Assembly (NCBI RefSeq): GCF_900110945.1
Contig: NZ_FOFL01000001.1
Coordinates: 372,001-436,000 of the forward strand
Source of the DNA: Devosia sp. YR412
GTDB taxonomy: Bacteria > Pseudomonadota > Alphaproteobacteria > Rhizobiales > Devosiaceae
Length of the DNA stretch: 64,000 nt
Reading direction: 5' to 3'
Shown here: positions 27,406-35,394 of the stretch, one piece after another
How the letters are laid out: the number at the start of each line of letters is the position of its first letter
Position numbering within the stretch: position 1 is the stretch's first letter
The notes under the pieces: generated by a model
What the model saw: the letters and a program-made list of their open reading frames with translations, nothing else
Database searches by the model: none
What the model was told of the DNA's origin: nothing
Position numbers and translations under genes: made by a program

Positions 27406-29175
27406 ATGGCGTCGACAACCGAAGTCGGTACGGAAACACAAAGCTTCAAGCGCAACTCGGCGCGCGATCATGCGGGTCTGCGCATTGTCCCGGCCAAACA
27501 TCCCTGGCGGATCGTCGGCAGTATTGTCGCGGCTTTCGTTATTGCCGTGTCGCTGCATTCGGTGTTCACCAATGAGCGCTGGGGCTGGGCGGTGTTCGCG
27601 CAGTTCTTCTTCTCCGAGCCGGTGCTGGTCGGGCTGGGCCGCACGCTGTTGCTGACCGCTCTGGCCTCGGTGATCGGCTTCCTGCTCGGTGGCCTGCTGG
27701 CCTTTGCCCGGGTGTCAAAGTCGCCGCTGCTCTCGGGCCTGTCCTGGGGCTATATCTGGCTGCTGCGCTCGATCCCGCTGATCGTGCTGCTGCTGGTGCT
27801 CAACAATCTCGGCTATCTCTACGCTACCATCAATGTCGGCGTGCCCTTCACCAATATCCTGTTTGCCCAGTTCGACACCGTGCAGACGCTCAGCCCCTTC
27901 GCGGTGGCGCTGATCGGCCTCAGCCTCAACCAGGCGGCCTTCTCGTCGGAAATCATCCGCGGCGGCATTCTCTCGGTCGATCAGGGTCAGCATGAAGCGG
28001 CGGCCGCGCTGGGCCTCACCTCCTGGCGCCAGGGCATGCATATCGTGCTGCCCCAGGCGATGCGCGCCATCCTGCCCTCGGGCTTCAACGAGATCATCGG
28101 TCTGGCCAAGGCGACCTCCATCGTCTACGTGCTGGCGCTGCCCGAGCTGTTCTACACCGTGCAGGTGATCTACCGCCGCAACCTCGAAGTCATCCCACTG
28201 CTGATGGTCGCCACCGTCTGGTACCTGATCATCATGATCGTGCTCTCGTCGGTGCAATATTTCGTCGAGCAGCATTTCGCCAAGGGCGCCCGTCGCGATG
28301 CCGGCCCGACTGCGGTGGACAAGGCACTACGCTTCTTTGCCCGCCGTCCGGTCGAGACTGCTGCGGCGTCAGCCGTCGCCCGCAAGCCGCTGAGCGTGGC
28401 GCTGGGCAATATCGGCGATGGCGAAGTGCAGGTGCATGGCATCAACAAGAGCTTTGGCAGCCACAAGGTGCTCGACGACGTCAGCGTCACCATCGCGCCC
28501 GGCGAAGTCATTGCCATCATCGGTCCCTCGGGCGCCGGCAAGTCGACGCTGCTGCGCACCATCAATCACCTGGAGCGGGCCGATGCCGGCGTGGTCAGCA
28601 TCGATGGCGAGCTGATCGGCTATGAGCGCCGCGGCGACGTGCTCTATGAGCTCAAGGAACCCGCCATCCGCCGCCGCCGCTCGGCTGTCGGCATGGTGTT
28701 CCAGAGCTTCAACCTGTTCCCGCATCTGACGGCGCTGGAAAACATCATCGAAGCGCCGGTTTCGGTCGGTGGTGTGCCGCGCACCGAAGCGATTGCCGAT
28801 GCACGGGATCTACTGGCCCGCGTCGGGCTCGGCGACAAGGCGGATGCCTATCCGCGCCACCTGTCGGGCGGACAGCAGCAGCGTGTCGCCATCGCCCGGG
28901 CTCTCGCCCTGCGGCCGAAAGTCCTGCTGTTCGATGAGCCGACCTCGGCGCTCGATCCGGAACTGGTTGGCGAAGTGCTCGACGTGATCAAGGAACTGGC
29001 CAAGTCCGGCACGACCCTGATCATCGTCACCCACGAAATCGGCTTTGCCCGCGAAGTGGCCGACCGCGTGGTGTTCATGGAAGGCGGCAAGGTGCTCGAA
29101 GTGGCGCCGCCGGAGCGCCTGTTCACCGAGCCCTCGCATCCGCGCACCCGCGAGTTCATCGCCAAGGTTCTCTAG
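27406..29175 (+). CDS. Polar amino acid-type ABC transporter, permease fused to ATPase
   Basis: A 589-residue inner-membrane importer subunit. The N-terminal half (about 40-300) is a HisM/GlnP-type permease with about five helices and the EAA-like loop HEAAAALGLTSWRQGMHIVLPQAMRAILP. The C-terminal half (about 345-589) is the ATPase with Walker A GPSGAGKST, signature LSGGQQQR, Walker B LLFDEPTSALD and the switch His in VTHEIGFA. Fusion of both in one chain is known for amino-acid importers but not the rule. Two binding proteins follow in the same direction. The TcyLMN cystine/S-alkylcysteine system is the nearest functional parallel. Confidence 0.93.
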   Translation: MASTTEVGTETQSFKRNSARDHAGLRIVPAKHPWRIVGSIVAAFVIAVSLHSVFTNERWGWAVFAQFFFSEPVLVGLGRTLLLTALASVIGFLLGGLLAFARVSKSPLLSGLSWGYIWLLRSIPLIVLLLVLNNLGYLYATINVGVPFTNILFAQFDTVQTLSPFAVALIGLSLNQAAFSSEIIRGGILSVDQGQHEAAAALGLTSWRQGMHIVLPQAMRAILPSGFNEIIGLAKATSIVYVLALPELFYTVQVIYRRNLEVIPLLMVATVWYLIIMIVLSSVQYFVEQHFAKGARRDAGPTAVDKALRFFARRPVETAAASAVARKPLSVALGNIGDGEVQVHGINKSFGSHKVLDDVSVTIAPGEVIAIIGPSGAGKSTLLRTINHLERADAGVVSIDGELIGYERRGDVLYELKEPAIRRRRSAVGMVFQSFNLFPHLTALENIIEAPVSVGGVPRTEAIADARDLLARVGLGDKADAYPRHLSGGQQQRVAIARALALRPKVLLFDEPTSALDPELVGEVLDVIKELAKSGTTLIIVTHEIGFAREVADRVVFMEGGKVLEVAPPERLFTEPSHPRTREFIAKVL

Positions 29176-29261
29176 CTCTCAAACCCCATCGCCTGCGCCA
29201 GCCTGACCATGCCGCTTGCACGGCAGGATGGCGCACGCCTCGACCAACCCAAGGACGTAAC

Positions 29262-30203
29262 ATGCTGACCCGCAAATCCTTCCTTCTGACGGCCTTGGCC
29301 ACCGTGCTGGCCGCCTCGTCATCCGGCCTCGCACTGGCCCAGTCGACCTTCGACCTGAGCCCCAATCCGGCCAGCCGCTTGCATGCCGAAAAGGTCGATG
29401 CGATCGCCGCGCTGGTGCCCGCTGATTTCGACTTCGCCAAGGACGGCACCCTGACTATTGCCATCGCAGCCGGCGCGCCGCCAACGGCGACCTATGCCAC
29501 CGATGGCGCGACCGTCGTCGGTTTTGATCCCGATATCGGCCGACTGGTCGGCGAAGTGCTTGGCATTCCGGTGGAGATCATTCCGATCGCCTGGGCCGAC
29601 TGGCCGCTGGGCCTCACCGGCGGCAAATATGATGCGGTGATCTCCAATGTCGGCGTCACCGAGGAGCGCAAGGAGAAATACGACTTCTCGACCTATCGCA
29701 TCGGCGTGCATGGTTTTTACGTCAAGGCCGACAATCCCATCACCGAGATCAAGGAGCCCAAGGATATTGCGGGCCTCAAGATCATCACCGGCTCAGGCAC
29801 CAATCAGGAACGCATTCTGCTGGAATGGGATCGCCTGAACCAGGAGGCGGGTCTCGCGCCGATTGAGCTGCAATATTACGACGACGAGGCGGCTGCCTTG
29901 CTCGCCATCAGCTCCGGCCGCGCCGACGTCCAGCTCAATCCCAATGCGCCATTGGCCTATCAGGCAGCAGTGACCGGCCAGACCAAGCTGGTTGGCCTGA
30001 TCAGTTCCGGCTGGCCCAACCCGGCCGATGTCGGCGTCACTACCCGCAAGGATAGCGGCTTGGCCGAGCCCTTTACCGCCGCGATCAACAATCTGATCGA
30101 AACCGGGACCTATGCCGAGCTGCTCGACCAATGGGGTGTGGCCGAGGAAAGTGTCGACGTCTCGCGCACCAATCCGCCCGGTCTGCCCAAGCCAAAGGCC
30201 TGA
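29262..30203 (+). CDS. ABC transporter substrate-binding protein (family 3), first copy
   Basis: A 313-residue periplasmic binding protein. The signal peptide ends near LALAQS (about residue 28), and mature residues show the family-3 features VGFDPDIGRLVGEVLGIPVEI and YDAVISNVGVTEERKEKYDFSTY. It should deliver an amino-acid-like ligand to the fused permease/ATPase upstream. It is a paralogue of the protein at 31285. The two share the mature start FDL-x-P and most central blocks, suggesting duplication and two related ligands, as with TcyJ and TcyK. Confidence 0.9.
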   Translation: MLTRKSFLLTALATVLAASSSGLALAQSTFDLSPNPASRLHAEKVDAIAALVPADFDFAKDGTLTIAIAAGAPPTATYATDGATVVGFDPDIGRLVGEVLGIPVEIIPIAWADWPLGLTGGKYDAVISNVGVTEERKEKYDFSTYRIGVHGFYVKADNPITEIKEPKDIAGLKIITGSGTNQERILLEWDRLNQEAGLAPIELQYYDDEAAALLAISSGRADVQLNPNAPLAYQAAVTGQTKLVGLISSGWPNPADVGVTTRKDSGLAEPFTAAINNLIETGTYAELLDQWGVAEESVDVSRTNPPGLPKPKA

Positions 30204-30211
30204 TCCGGATC

Positions 30212-31255
30212 ATGTCTCCGACCATCCGCCACATCGGTTTCCTGACGCCGGGCAACTTCAGCAATGACGCCCCCTTCGAGGGGATCGACGCCACACTGAA
30301 CCTGATCGCCTTTGGCGAACGCCTGGGCTTTGACTCAGCCTGGGTGCGGCAGCGGCATCTGGAGCCAGGTATCGGTTCGGCGGCAGTGTTTCTCGCCGCC
30401 GCCAGCCAGCGCACCTCGACGATCCAGCTTGGCTCGGCAGTAATCCAGATCGGTTACGAGAGCCCGTTCCGGCTGGCCGAGGACCTGTCCATGGTCGATG
30501 TGCTATCGCGGGGCCGGCTCAATGTCGGCCTCAGCGCCGGCGTGCCGCCGCATGCCGCGCTGATCGGTGACCTGGTCCATGATGGCGACTGGCAGAGCCA
30601 TGACCTCGGCCACAACCGCATCGCCCGCTTCGCCGCCAATCTGCGTGGCGACTATCTCGGCGATGACGACACCACCATTGCCACGCCCTTTGGTCCGCAG
30701 CGCCCGCGCCTGCAGCCACATGCGGCAGGTCTGGCCGACCGGCTCTGGTATGGCGGTGGCTCGCTCAAGTCAGCCCGCTGGGCTGGCGAGAATGGTTTCA
30801 ACCTCCTCACCGGCAATGTCGTTTCAGGCGAGAACACCGATGACTTCCACACCGCCCAAGGCAATCTGATAGCCGCCTATCGCCAGGCCTCGGGTGGCCG
30901 GGGCAGGGTGGCGCTGGGCCGGGTTATCGTCCCCACCGATACGGCGCCCAGAGCCCGGATTGCCCGTTACGAGGCCTTCGCCACAGGCCGCTACGAGCGC
31001 ACCCTTGCGCCCAACGGGCCGAAGCGCACGCTGTTCCCGCGCGATCTGGTCGGCACCGCCGAACAGATCATCGACTGGCTGCGCAATGATCCAGTGCTGC
31101 CGCTGATAGACGAGCTGCGGCTCGAACTGCCCTACGAATTCACCCTGCCCGAATACGAGCAGATCCTCACCGACACCATCACTCATATCGCACCGGCCCT
31201 CGGCTGGACCCCGACTGCGACGACCAATGCCGGGCGTTTGCGCGCCACGGCCTGA
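30212..31255 (+). CDS. Luciferase-like flavin monooxygenase, third of the cluster
   Basis: A 347-residue LLM-class monooxygenase lying between the two binding-protein genes. Segments FDSAWVRQRHLEPGIGSAAVFLAAAS (about 39-64), GSAVIQIGYESPFRLAEDLSMVDVLSRGRLNVGLSAG (about 74-110) and the late LVGTAEQIIDWL are characteristic. It starts 8 bases after the first binding protein. The location inside a transport operon implies that the imported compound is its substrate. The exact compound is not known. Confidence 0.87.
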   Translation: MSPTIRHIGFLTPGNFSNDAPFEGIDATLNLIAFGERLGFDSAWVRQRHLEPGIGSAAVFLAAASQRTSTIQLGSAVIQIGYESPFRLAEDLSMVDVLSRGRLNVGLSAGVPPHAALIGDLVHDGDWQSHDLGHNRIARFAANLRGDYLGDDDTTIATPFGPQRPRLQPHAAGLADRLWYGGGSLKSARWAGENGFNLLTGNVVSGENTDDFHTAQGNLIAAYRQASGGRGRVALGRVIVPTDTAPRARIARYEAFATGRYERTLAPNGPKRTLFPRDLVGTAEQIIDWLRNDPVLPLIDELRLELPYEFTLPEYEQILTDTITHIAPALGWTPTATTNAGRLRATA

Positions 31256-31284
31256 TATCACCCATCACCAAGAGAGAGACTGAA

Positions 31285-32214
31285 ATGACAGCGTCATCGC
31301 TCAAACTGCTGCTTGCGGGCTTGGCCCTCGCCGCCTTGACCGGCACGGCCTTTGCCCAGAGTGCCTTCGACCTCGGTCCGGAACAGCCGGGGCGTATTCA
31401 CGCCCAGCCCAATCCCGAAGCCATCGCCGCCATTCCGGCGGATTTCAAATTTGCCAATGACGGGCAGTTCACCGTGGCAGTGACCCTGGGCGATCCGCCG
31501 CTCGGCACCTATGCCAGCGATTCCAAGACCCCGGTTGGCTCGGAGCCTGACTTTGCCTGGCTGATCGCCGAGGCTTTGGGTCTTGAGCCAAACCTCGTGC
31601 CGGTGGCCTGGGCCGACTGGCCGCTGGGCGTCACCTCTGGCAAGTATGACGCGGTCGTCTCGAATGTGACGGTGACCGAAGAGCGCAAGGAACGACTGGA
31701 CTTTTCGACCTATCGCCAGGACGTGCTGGGCTTTTACGTCCGCAGTGACAGCCCGATCCAGTCGATCACCGAGCCCAAGGATATCGCCGGCCTCAAGGTG
31801 ATCACCAGCTCGGGGACCAACCAGGAAAAGATCATCCTGGAATGGGACCGCCTCAATGTCGAAGCAGGTCTCGCGCCGGTCGAAATCCAGTATTACGACG
31901 ATTCCGCCGCCAGCCAGCTGGCCATCCAGTCGGGCCGCGCGGACGTCAATTTCAACCCCAATCCAACTCTGTCCTATTCAGCAGCAGTGACCGGCGCCAC
32001 GCGGCTTGTCGGGGTGCAGAATGGCGGCTGGCCGCAGACCGCGGAGATCGCGGTGGCACTACGCAAGGATACCGGGCTGGTCGATGCCGTGACCATTGCC
32101 ATCAATGGCCTGATCGAGAGCGGCGACTACGCCAAGACGCTCGAGCGCTGGAACCTGGCGGCCGAAGCCATTCCAGAAGCCAAGACCAATCCGCCCGGCC
32201 TGCCCAAGACCTGA
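31285..32214 (+). CDS. ABC transporter substrate-binding protein (family 3), second copy
   Basis: A 309-residue periplasmic protein with signal peptide ending GTAFAQS (about residue 25). The order of motifs matches the copy at 29262 (WADWPLGVTSGKYDAVVSNVTVTEERKE, SGTNQEKIILEWDRLN, IQYYDDSA). Ribosome-binding sequence AAGAGAGAG precedes the start. A good terminator follows. A second binding protein probably widens the ligand range of one transporter. Confidence 0.9.
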   Translation: MTASSLKLLLAGLALAALTGTAFAQSAFDLGPEQPGRIHAQPNPEAIAAIPADFKFANDGQFTVAVTLGDPPLGTYASDSKTPVGSEPDFAWLIAEALGLEPNLVPVAWADWPLGVTSGKYDAVVSNVTVTEERKERLDFSTYRQDVLGFYVRSDSPIQSITEPKDIAGLKVITSSGTNQEKIILEWDRLNVEAGLAPVEIQYYDDSAASQLAIQSGRADVNFNPNPTLSYSAAVTGATRLVGVQNGGWPQTAEIAVALRKDTGLVDAVTIAINGLIESGDYAKTLERWNLAAEAIPEAKTNPPGLPKT

Positions 32215-32237
32215 TTCCCTCGCGACCACAACGCCTT

Positions 32238-32268
32238 GCAGCCGTCCGGACCCGGGCGGCTGCTTTTC
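32238..32268 (+). terminator. Rho-independent terminator after the second binding protein
   Basis: An 11-bp stem (GCAGCCGTCCG / CGGGCGGCTGC with one G-T pair), a 4-nt loop and a TTTT run. The small DUF3088 gene starts 18 bases later, so its expression would depend on read-through or its own promoter. Confidence 0.85.
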
Positions 32269-32285
32269 TATTCAAAAAGGACGCC

Positions 32286-32639
32286 ATGATGGCCAAGGAC
32301 AAGCTCTATCTGATCACGCCCGGTTTCACCGATCCCAACCGCGATGACGGTCCCTTCGTCTGCCCGTTCTGCAACCAGATCGAGGGCCTGCTGGCGAGCT
32401 TTCCCGACCTGGCCACAAAGCTCGACATCGAGCGCGTCGCCTTTCCACGTCCGCGCGCGGCGGTGATTGCGGTGGTCGGCGAGGACAATCAGGGCCTGCC
32501 GCTGCTGGTGTTCGGCGATGCACCACCCGACGACGCCAAGCGTCATGGCGAGACGGCCTATCTGCAGGACACCAATCGCATCCTGACGCTGCTTGCTGAA
32601 CGGCACGGCTTTCCCAAGCCGCACAAATTCCTCAGCTAG
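32286..32639 (+). CDS. DUF3088 protein with CxxC motif
   Basis: A 117-residue cytosolic protein of the DUF3088 family. Near the N-terminus it has Cys26-Pro-Phe-Cys29 after a beta strand, as in thioredoxin/glutaredoxin-fold proteins. The rest is short and alpha/beta in pattern. The start at 32286 has AAGGA upstream. Its position right after an organosulfur-type transport operon recalls the glutaredoxin-like CmoI (YtnI) that works with CmoJ in Bacillus. That equivalence is inference. Confidence 0.78.
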   Translation: MMAKDKLYLITPGFTDPNRDDGPFVCPFCNQIEGLLASFPDLATKLDIERVAFPRPRAAVIAVVGEDNQGLPLLVFGDAPPDDAKRHGETAYLQDTNRILTLLAERHGFPKPHKFLS

Positions 32640-33718
32640 ACGAGGAAGGGATAGTCGGTATAGCCCCGCTCGCCTTCGGTATAGAAGGTCGCCTTGTCGG
32701 CCGGGTTGAGCGGGGCGCCGCGCTTGAGGCGCTCCGGCAGATCGGGATTGGCGAGGAACAATTCGCCAAAGGCCACGAGATCGGCACGGCCCTCGGCCAG
32801 CACTGCCTGGGCGGAGACGAGATCATATTTGGCGGCGAGGATCAGCGGGCCCGTGAAGGCTTGGCGGATGGTCGGCGCCACCTGCGGCAAGCCTTCGGGC
32901 TGGGTAGCCGGTTCGACCAGATGCAGATAGGCCAGGCCCTCGCGATCGAGCAGGGTAGCGATGACGCCATAATGGGCGACGGGATCGCTGTCGCTCATGC
33001 CCTGGAAATTATTGGTCGGGGAAACGCGCACGCCGATCTTCTGGCCCGGCCAATGCGCCTTGGCGGCAGCGATGATATCGAGCAGGAAGCGGGCCCGCCG
33101 CTCGGCACTGCCGCCATAGCGATCGTCGCGCTGATTGCTGGCATCGCGCAGGAACTGGTCGATCAGATAGCCATTTGCGCCATGCAGTTCGACGCCATCG
33201 AAGCCGGCGTCTTTGGCCAGGCGCGCGGCCTCGCCATATTGCGCGACGATCGCCGCAATCTCGTCCTCGCTCAGCGCATGCGGCACTTCATAGGGTAGCG
33301 GAACAGTGGCGGTGTAAATGCTGCCCGTAGCGGCAATGGCGGACGGGCCGACCACCCGGCCACCGGATTCCAGCTGGCTCGAATGCGCGCCGCGGCCCAT
33401 ATGCGACAGCTGGGCAAAGATGCGGCCGCCGGCGGCATGCACTGCATCGGTGACCTGGCGCCAGGCGCTCTGCTGTTTCCCATTGAACAGACCCGGCCGG
33501 GTCGGGGCCGTCAGCCCGCTAAGCGGGTCGACCTCGATAGATTCGCTGACGATCAACCCGGCGCTGGCACGCTGGGCGTAATATTGCGCCATTAATGCCG
33601 TGGGCAGCTTGCCGTCTGCAGCACGGCGACGCGTCATCGGCGCCATCACCAAGCGATTGGGTAGGTCGAGCGGCCCCAGGGTGAATGGGTCAAATAGCGG
33701 CTGGGAGGGTGCGGTCAT
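32636..33718 (-). CDS. Old Yellow Enzyme-family alkene reductase
   Basis: A 360-residue FMN TIM-barrel enzyme that reduces activated C=C bonds with NAD(P)H. The substrate pair HxxN is in VELHGANGYLIDQFL (about 180-194), and the RDDRYGGS signature and N-terminal LPNRLVMAPMTR are present. The stop overlaps the convergent DUF3088 gene by four bases. It is divergent from the flavin reductase, and the shared promoter region holds one of the 19-bp operators, so it probably belongs to the same regulon. Confidence 0.93.
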   Translation of the reverse strand: MTAPSQPLFDPFTLGPLDLPNRLVMAPMTRRRAADGKLPTALMAQYYAQRASAGLIVSESIEVDPLSGLTAPTRPGLFNGKQQSAWRQVTDAVHAAGGRIFAQLSHMGRGAHSSQLESGGRVVGPSAIAATGSIYTATVPLPYEVPHALSEDEIAAIVAQYGEAARLAKDAGFDGVELHGANGYLIDQFLRDASNQRDDRYGGSAERRARFLLDIIAAAKAHWPGQKIGVRVSPTNNFQGMSDSDPVAHYGVIATLLDREGLAYLHLVEPATQPEGLPQVAPTIRQAFTGPLILAAKYDLVSAQAVLAEGRADLVAFGELFLANPDLPERLKRGAPLNPADKATFYTEGERGYTDYPFLV

Positions 33719-33779
33719 GGTGCGAATGAACTCGGGGCAGAGTGTAGATGCGCGCGATCCTAATGCGCGAAACCGTTAA

Positions 33780-33798
33780 GTCTACAGAACTGGTAGAT
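33780..33798. promoter_or_regulatory. 19-bp operator candidate, copy 3 (putative Rrf2 site)
   Basis: GTCTAC-AGAACTG-GTAGAT, an inverted repeat with 5-bp perfect arms (TCTAC / GTAGA) and a 7-nt spacer. It lies between the divergent Old Yellow Enzyme and flavin reductase genes and has a TATAAA directly to its right. Confidence 0.65.
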
Positions 33799-33927
33799 AT
33801 AAATGCTCGGCCATAGCAAAACTTGAAAAAACTGTGCTCGCTCAGGCTCTCCCACGTTCGTCGCGCGCCATCTAGGCTCAATCCAGTCGTGAAGCCCTGC
33901 ATGTCGATCGTGACCAGGAGGCCATCC

Positions 33928-34461
33928 GTGTCGATTATAGATCTCGCCAGTTACATGCCCAGCCACCAGCCTAGTGCCGATGTTCCCGCCTTCAAGCACG
34001 CCATGGGCCGTCTGGCCGGCGCGGTCAATGTCATCACCATCGGTACCGGGCAGTCGCGCACTGGTTTTACCGCCACTTCGGTCTCTTCCTATTCGGTCGA
34101 GCCGCCGACCATCCTGGTCAGCCTCAACCGCAATTCCTCATCCTGGCAGGCTTTGCTCGAAGCGCGCTCCTTTGCCGTCAACATCCTGGCAGAGGGCCAG
34201 TCTGATGTGGCCGATCGCTTTGCCGGGCGCGGCGGCATCAAGGGCAATGACCGCTATGTCGGCTGGGAGTGGGATCGCCTCGGCAGCGGCACGCTCGGCC
34301 TGAGCGGCGCTGTGTCGGTGATCGACTGCGACATCGACGAAATCATCGAACGCCATTCCCACGCCATCGTGCTCGGCCGCGTCCGCACGGTCGAAACCGA
34401 CCCAGACGTCTCGCCACTTCTCTACTGGCGCGGCGACTACCAAAATCTCGCCGGTCTCTGA
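33928..34461 (+). CDS. Flavin reductase-like FMN-binding protein
   Basis: A 177-residue split-barrel flavin reductase of the HpaC/DszD type. Blocks FKHAMGRLAGAVNVITIG (about 20-37), TGFTATSVSSYSVEPPTILVSLNRNS (about 45-70) and FAVNILAEGQ are typical. Such enzymes supply free reduced FMN to two-component monooxygenases, of which three are encoded in this cluster. The GTG start is chosen because a perfect AGGAGG (33916-33921) lies 6 nt upstream. An ATG 27 bases earlier has no such site. Confidence 0.9.
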   Translation: MSIIDLASYMPSHQPSADVPAFKHAMGRLAGAVNVITIGTGQSRTGFTATSVSSYSVEPPTILVSLNRNSSSWQALLEARSFAVNILAEGQSDVADRFAGRGGIKGNDRYVGWEWDRLGSGTLGLSGAVSVIDCDIDEIIERHSHAIVLGRVRTVETDPDVSPLLYWRGDYQNLAGL

Positions 34462-34484
34462 TCCTTCAGCAGTGGAGTTGAACC

Positions 34485-34718
34485 ATGGTCCATTTCTTCG
34501 GAATTTTCGCACCAGATTTCGGCAAGCGCAGCGCGACGGACGAAGCGCCGCACAAGGCTGGTTTCTTTGGTGGTTCACCGGAGGTTGCCGTTGGCGCCGT
34601 GCCGCTGACCCGGGCCGAGCAGGATGCCTGCTATCTCAACGGCAAATTCTGGGAGCCCGATCCGCTCGAAGCCGCCGTATCGCGGCCTTACGCTTTCGTC
34701 AGCCGGTACACGCCCTGA
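34485..34718 (+). CDS. Small hypothetical protein
   Basis: A 77-residue soluble protein with Phe- and Gly-rich N-terminus (MVHFFGIFAPDFG) and a Trp/Pro-containing C-terminal half. It lies 23 bases after the flavin reductase and 4 bases before the hydrolase gene, in one apparent unit. The ribosome-binding site is modest. I recognise no family. Confidence 0.55.
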   Translation: MVHFFGIFAPDFGKRSATDEAPHKAGFFGGSPEVAVGAVPLTRAEQDACYLNGKFWEPDPLEAAVSRPYAFVSRYTP

Positions 34719-34722
34719 TCCC

Positions 34723-35265
34723 ATGAGCCGCCCCGTGCTCATCGTGCCGGGACTGCATGGCTCTGGCGCCGGCCATTGGCAGCACTGGTGGCAGCGTGAC
34801 CAGCGCGACGCCGTCCTGGTCGAACAGGCCGACTGGTCAAATCCGGATGAGCGGCATTGGAGCGCCGTGCTGGAACGAGCTATCTTGGCGCGCCCCGGTA
34901 GCCTGATCGTGGCGCATAGCCTGGGCGCGATTCTCGTCGCCAAGCTGGCGCGCAGCCGGGCGGCATCCTTGATTGCGGGGGCGCTGCTGGTGGCACCGGC
35001 CGATATCAACCGCACATCGGTCCGGCACCAGCGAACCTATGAGTTTGGCGCCATGCCGCAGGATGTGCTGCCGTTTCCCTCGATTGTCGTGGCCAGCCAC
35101 GACGATCCCTATATGCCCTATGGCAAGCTCGAAACCCTCGCGCAGGCCTGGGGCAGCCGGCTGCACGACCTCGGAAATGTCGGCCATATCAATGTGCAAA
35201 GCGGTTTCGGCCGCTGGGTTGACGGTTATCAGCTGGCTTCGCGCGTCGAGCATCAGCTGCACTGA
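34723..35265 (+). CDS. RBBP9/YdeN-type alpha/beta hydrolase
   Basis: A 180-residue serine hydrolase. The oxyanion/nucleophile block VAHSLGAIL, the acid in ASHDDPYMPYG and the late VGHINVQSGFG give the expected Ser-Asp-His triad. The N-terminal LIVPGLHGSGAGHWQHWW is the RBBP9/YdeN signature. It ends the flavin reductase unit. In this setting it might cleave an amide or ester intermediate, but nothing in the sequence proves a substrate. Confidence 0.87.
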   Translation: MSRPVLIVPGLHGSGAGHWQHWWQRDQRDAVLVEQADWSNPDERHWSAVLERAILARPGSLIVAHSLGAILVAKLARSRAASLIAGALLVAPADINRTSVRHQRTYEFGAMPQDVLPFPSIVVASHDDPYMPYGKLETLAQAWGSRLHDLGNVGHINVQSGFGRWVDGYQLASRVEHQLH

Positions 35266-35296
35266 GCGGGCGTCCATGCCTTGGTGAATGGCGGCC

Positions 35297-35333
35297 TTGG
35301 CAAAATCTGCTCTTGTTTAGAATATTTCTAGAC
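35297..35333 (+). promoter_or_regulatory. Promoter of the Rrf2 gene with overlapping 19-bp operator, copy 4
   Basis: A -35-like TTGGCA (35297-35302) and -10-like TAGAAT (35318-35323) are 15 bases apart. The operator GTTTAG-AATATTT-CTAGAC (35315-35333) covers the -10. Its arms match copies 1-3 with one deviation. Placement over the promoter of the Rrf2 regulator suggests autoregulation and identifies the likely binding protein. Confidence 0.65.
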
Positions 35334-35394
35334 ATTATTTGCATTCGGGACAGGTCTGCCTAACATGGGCGGACATCCAGGATCGCGCAGCGTC

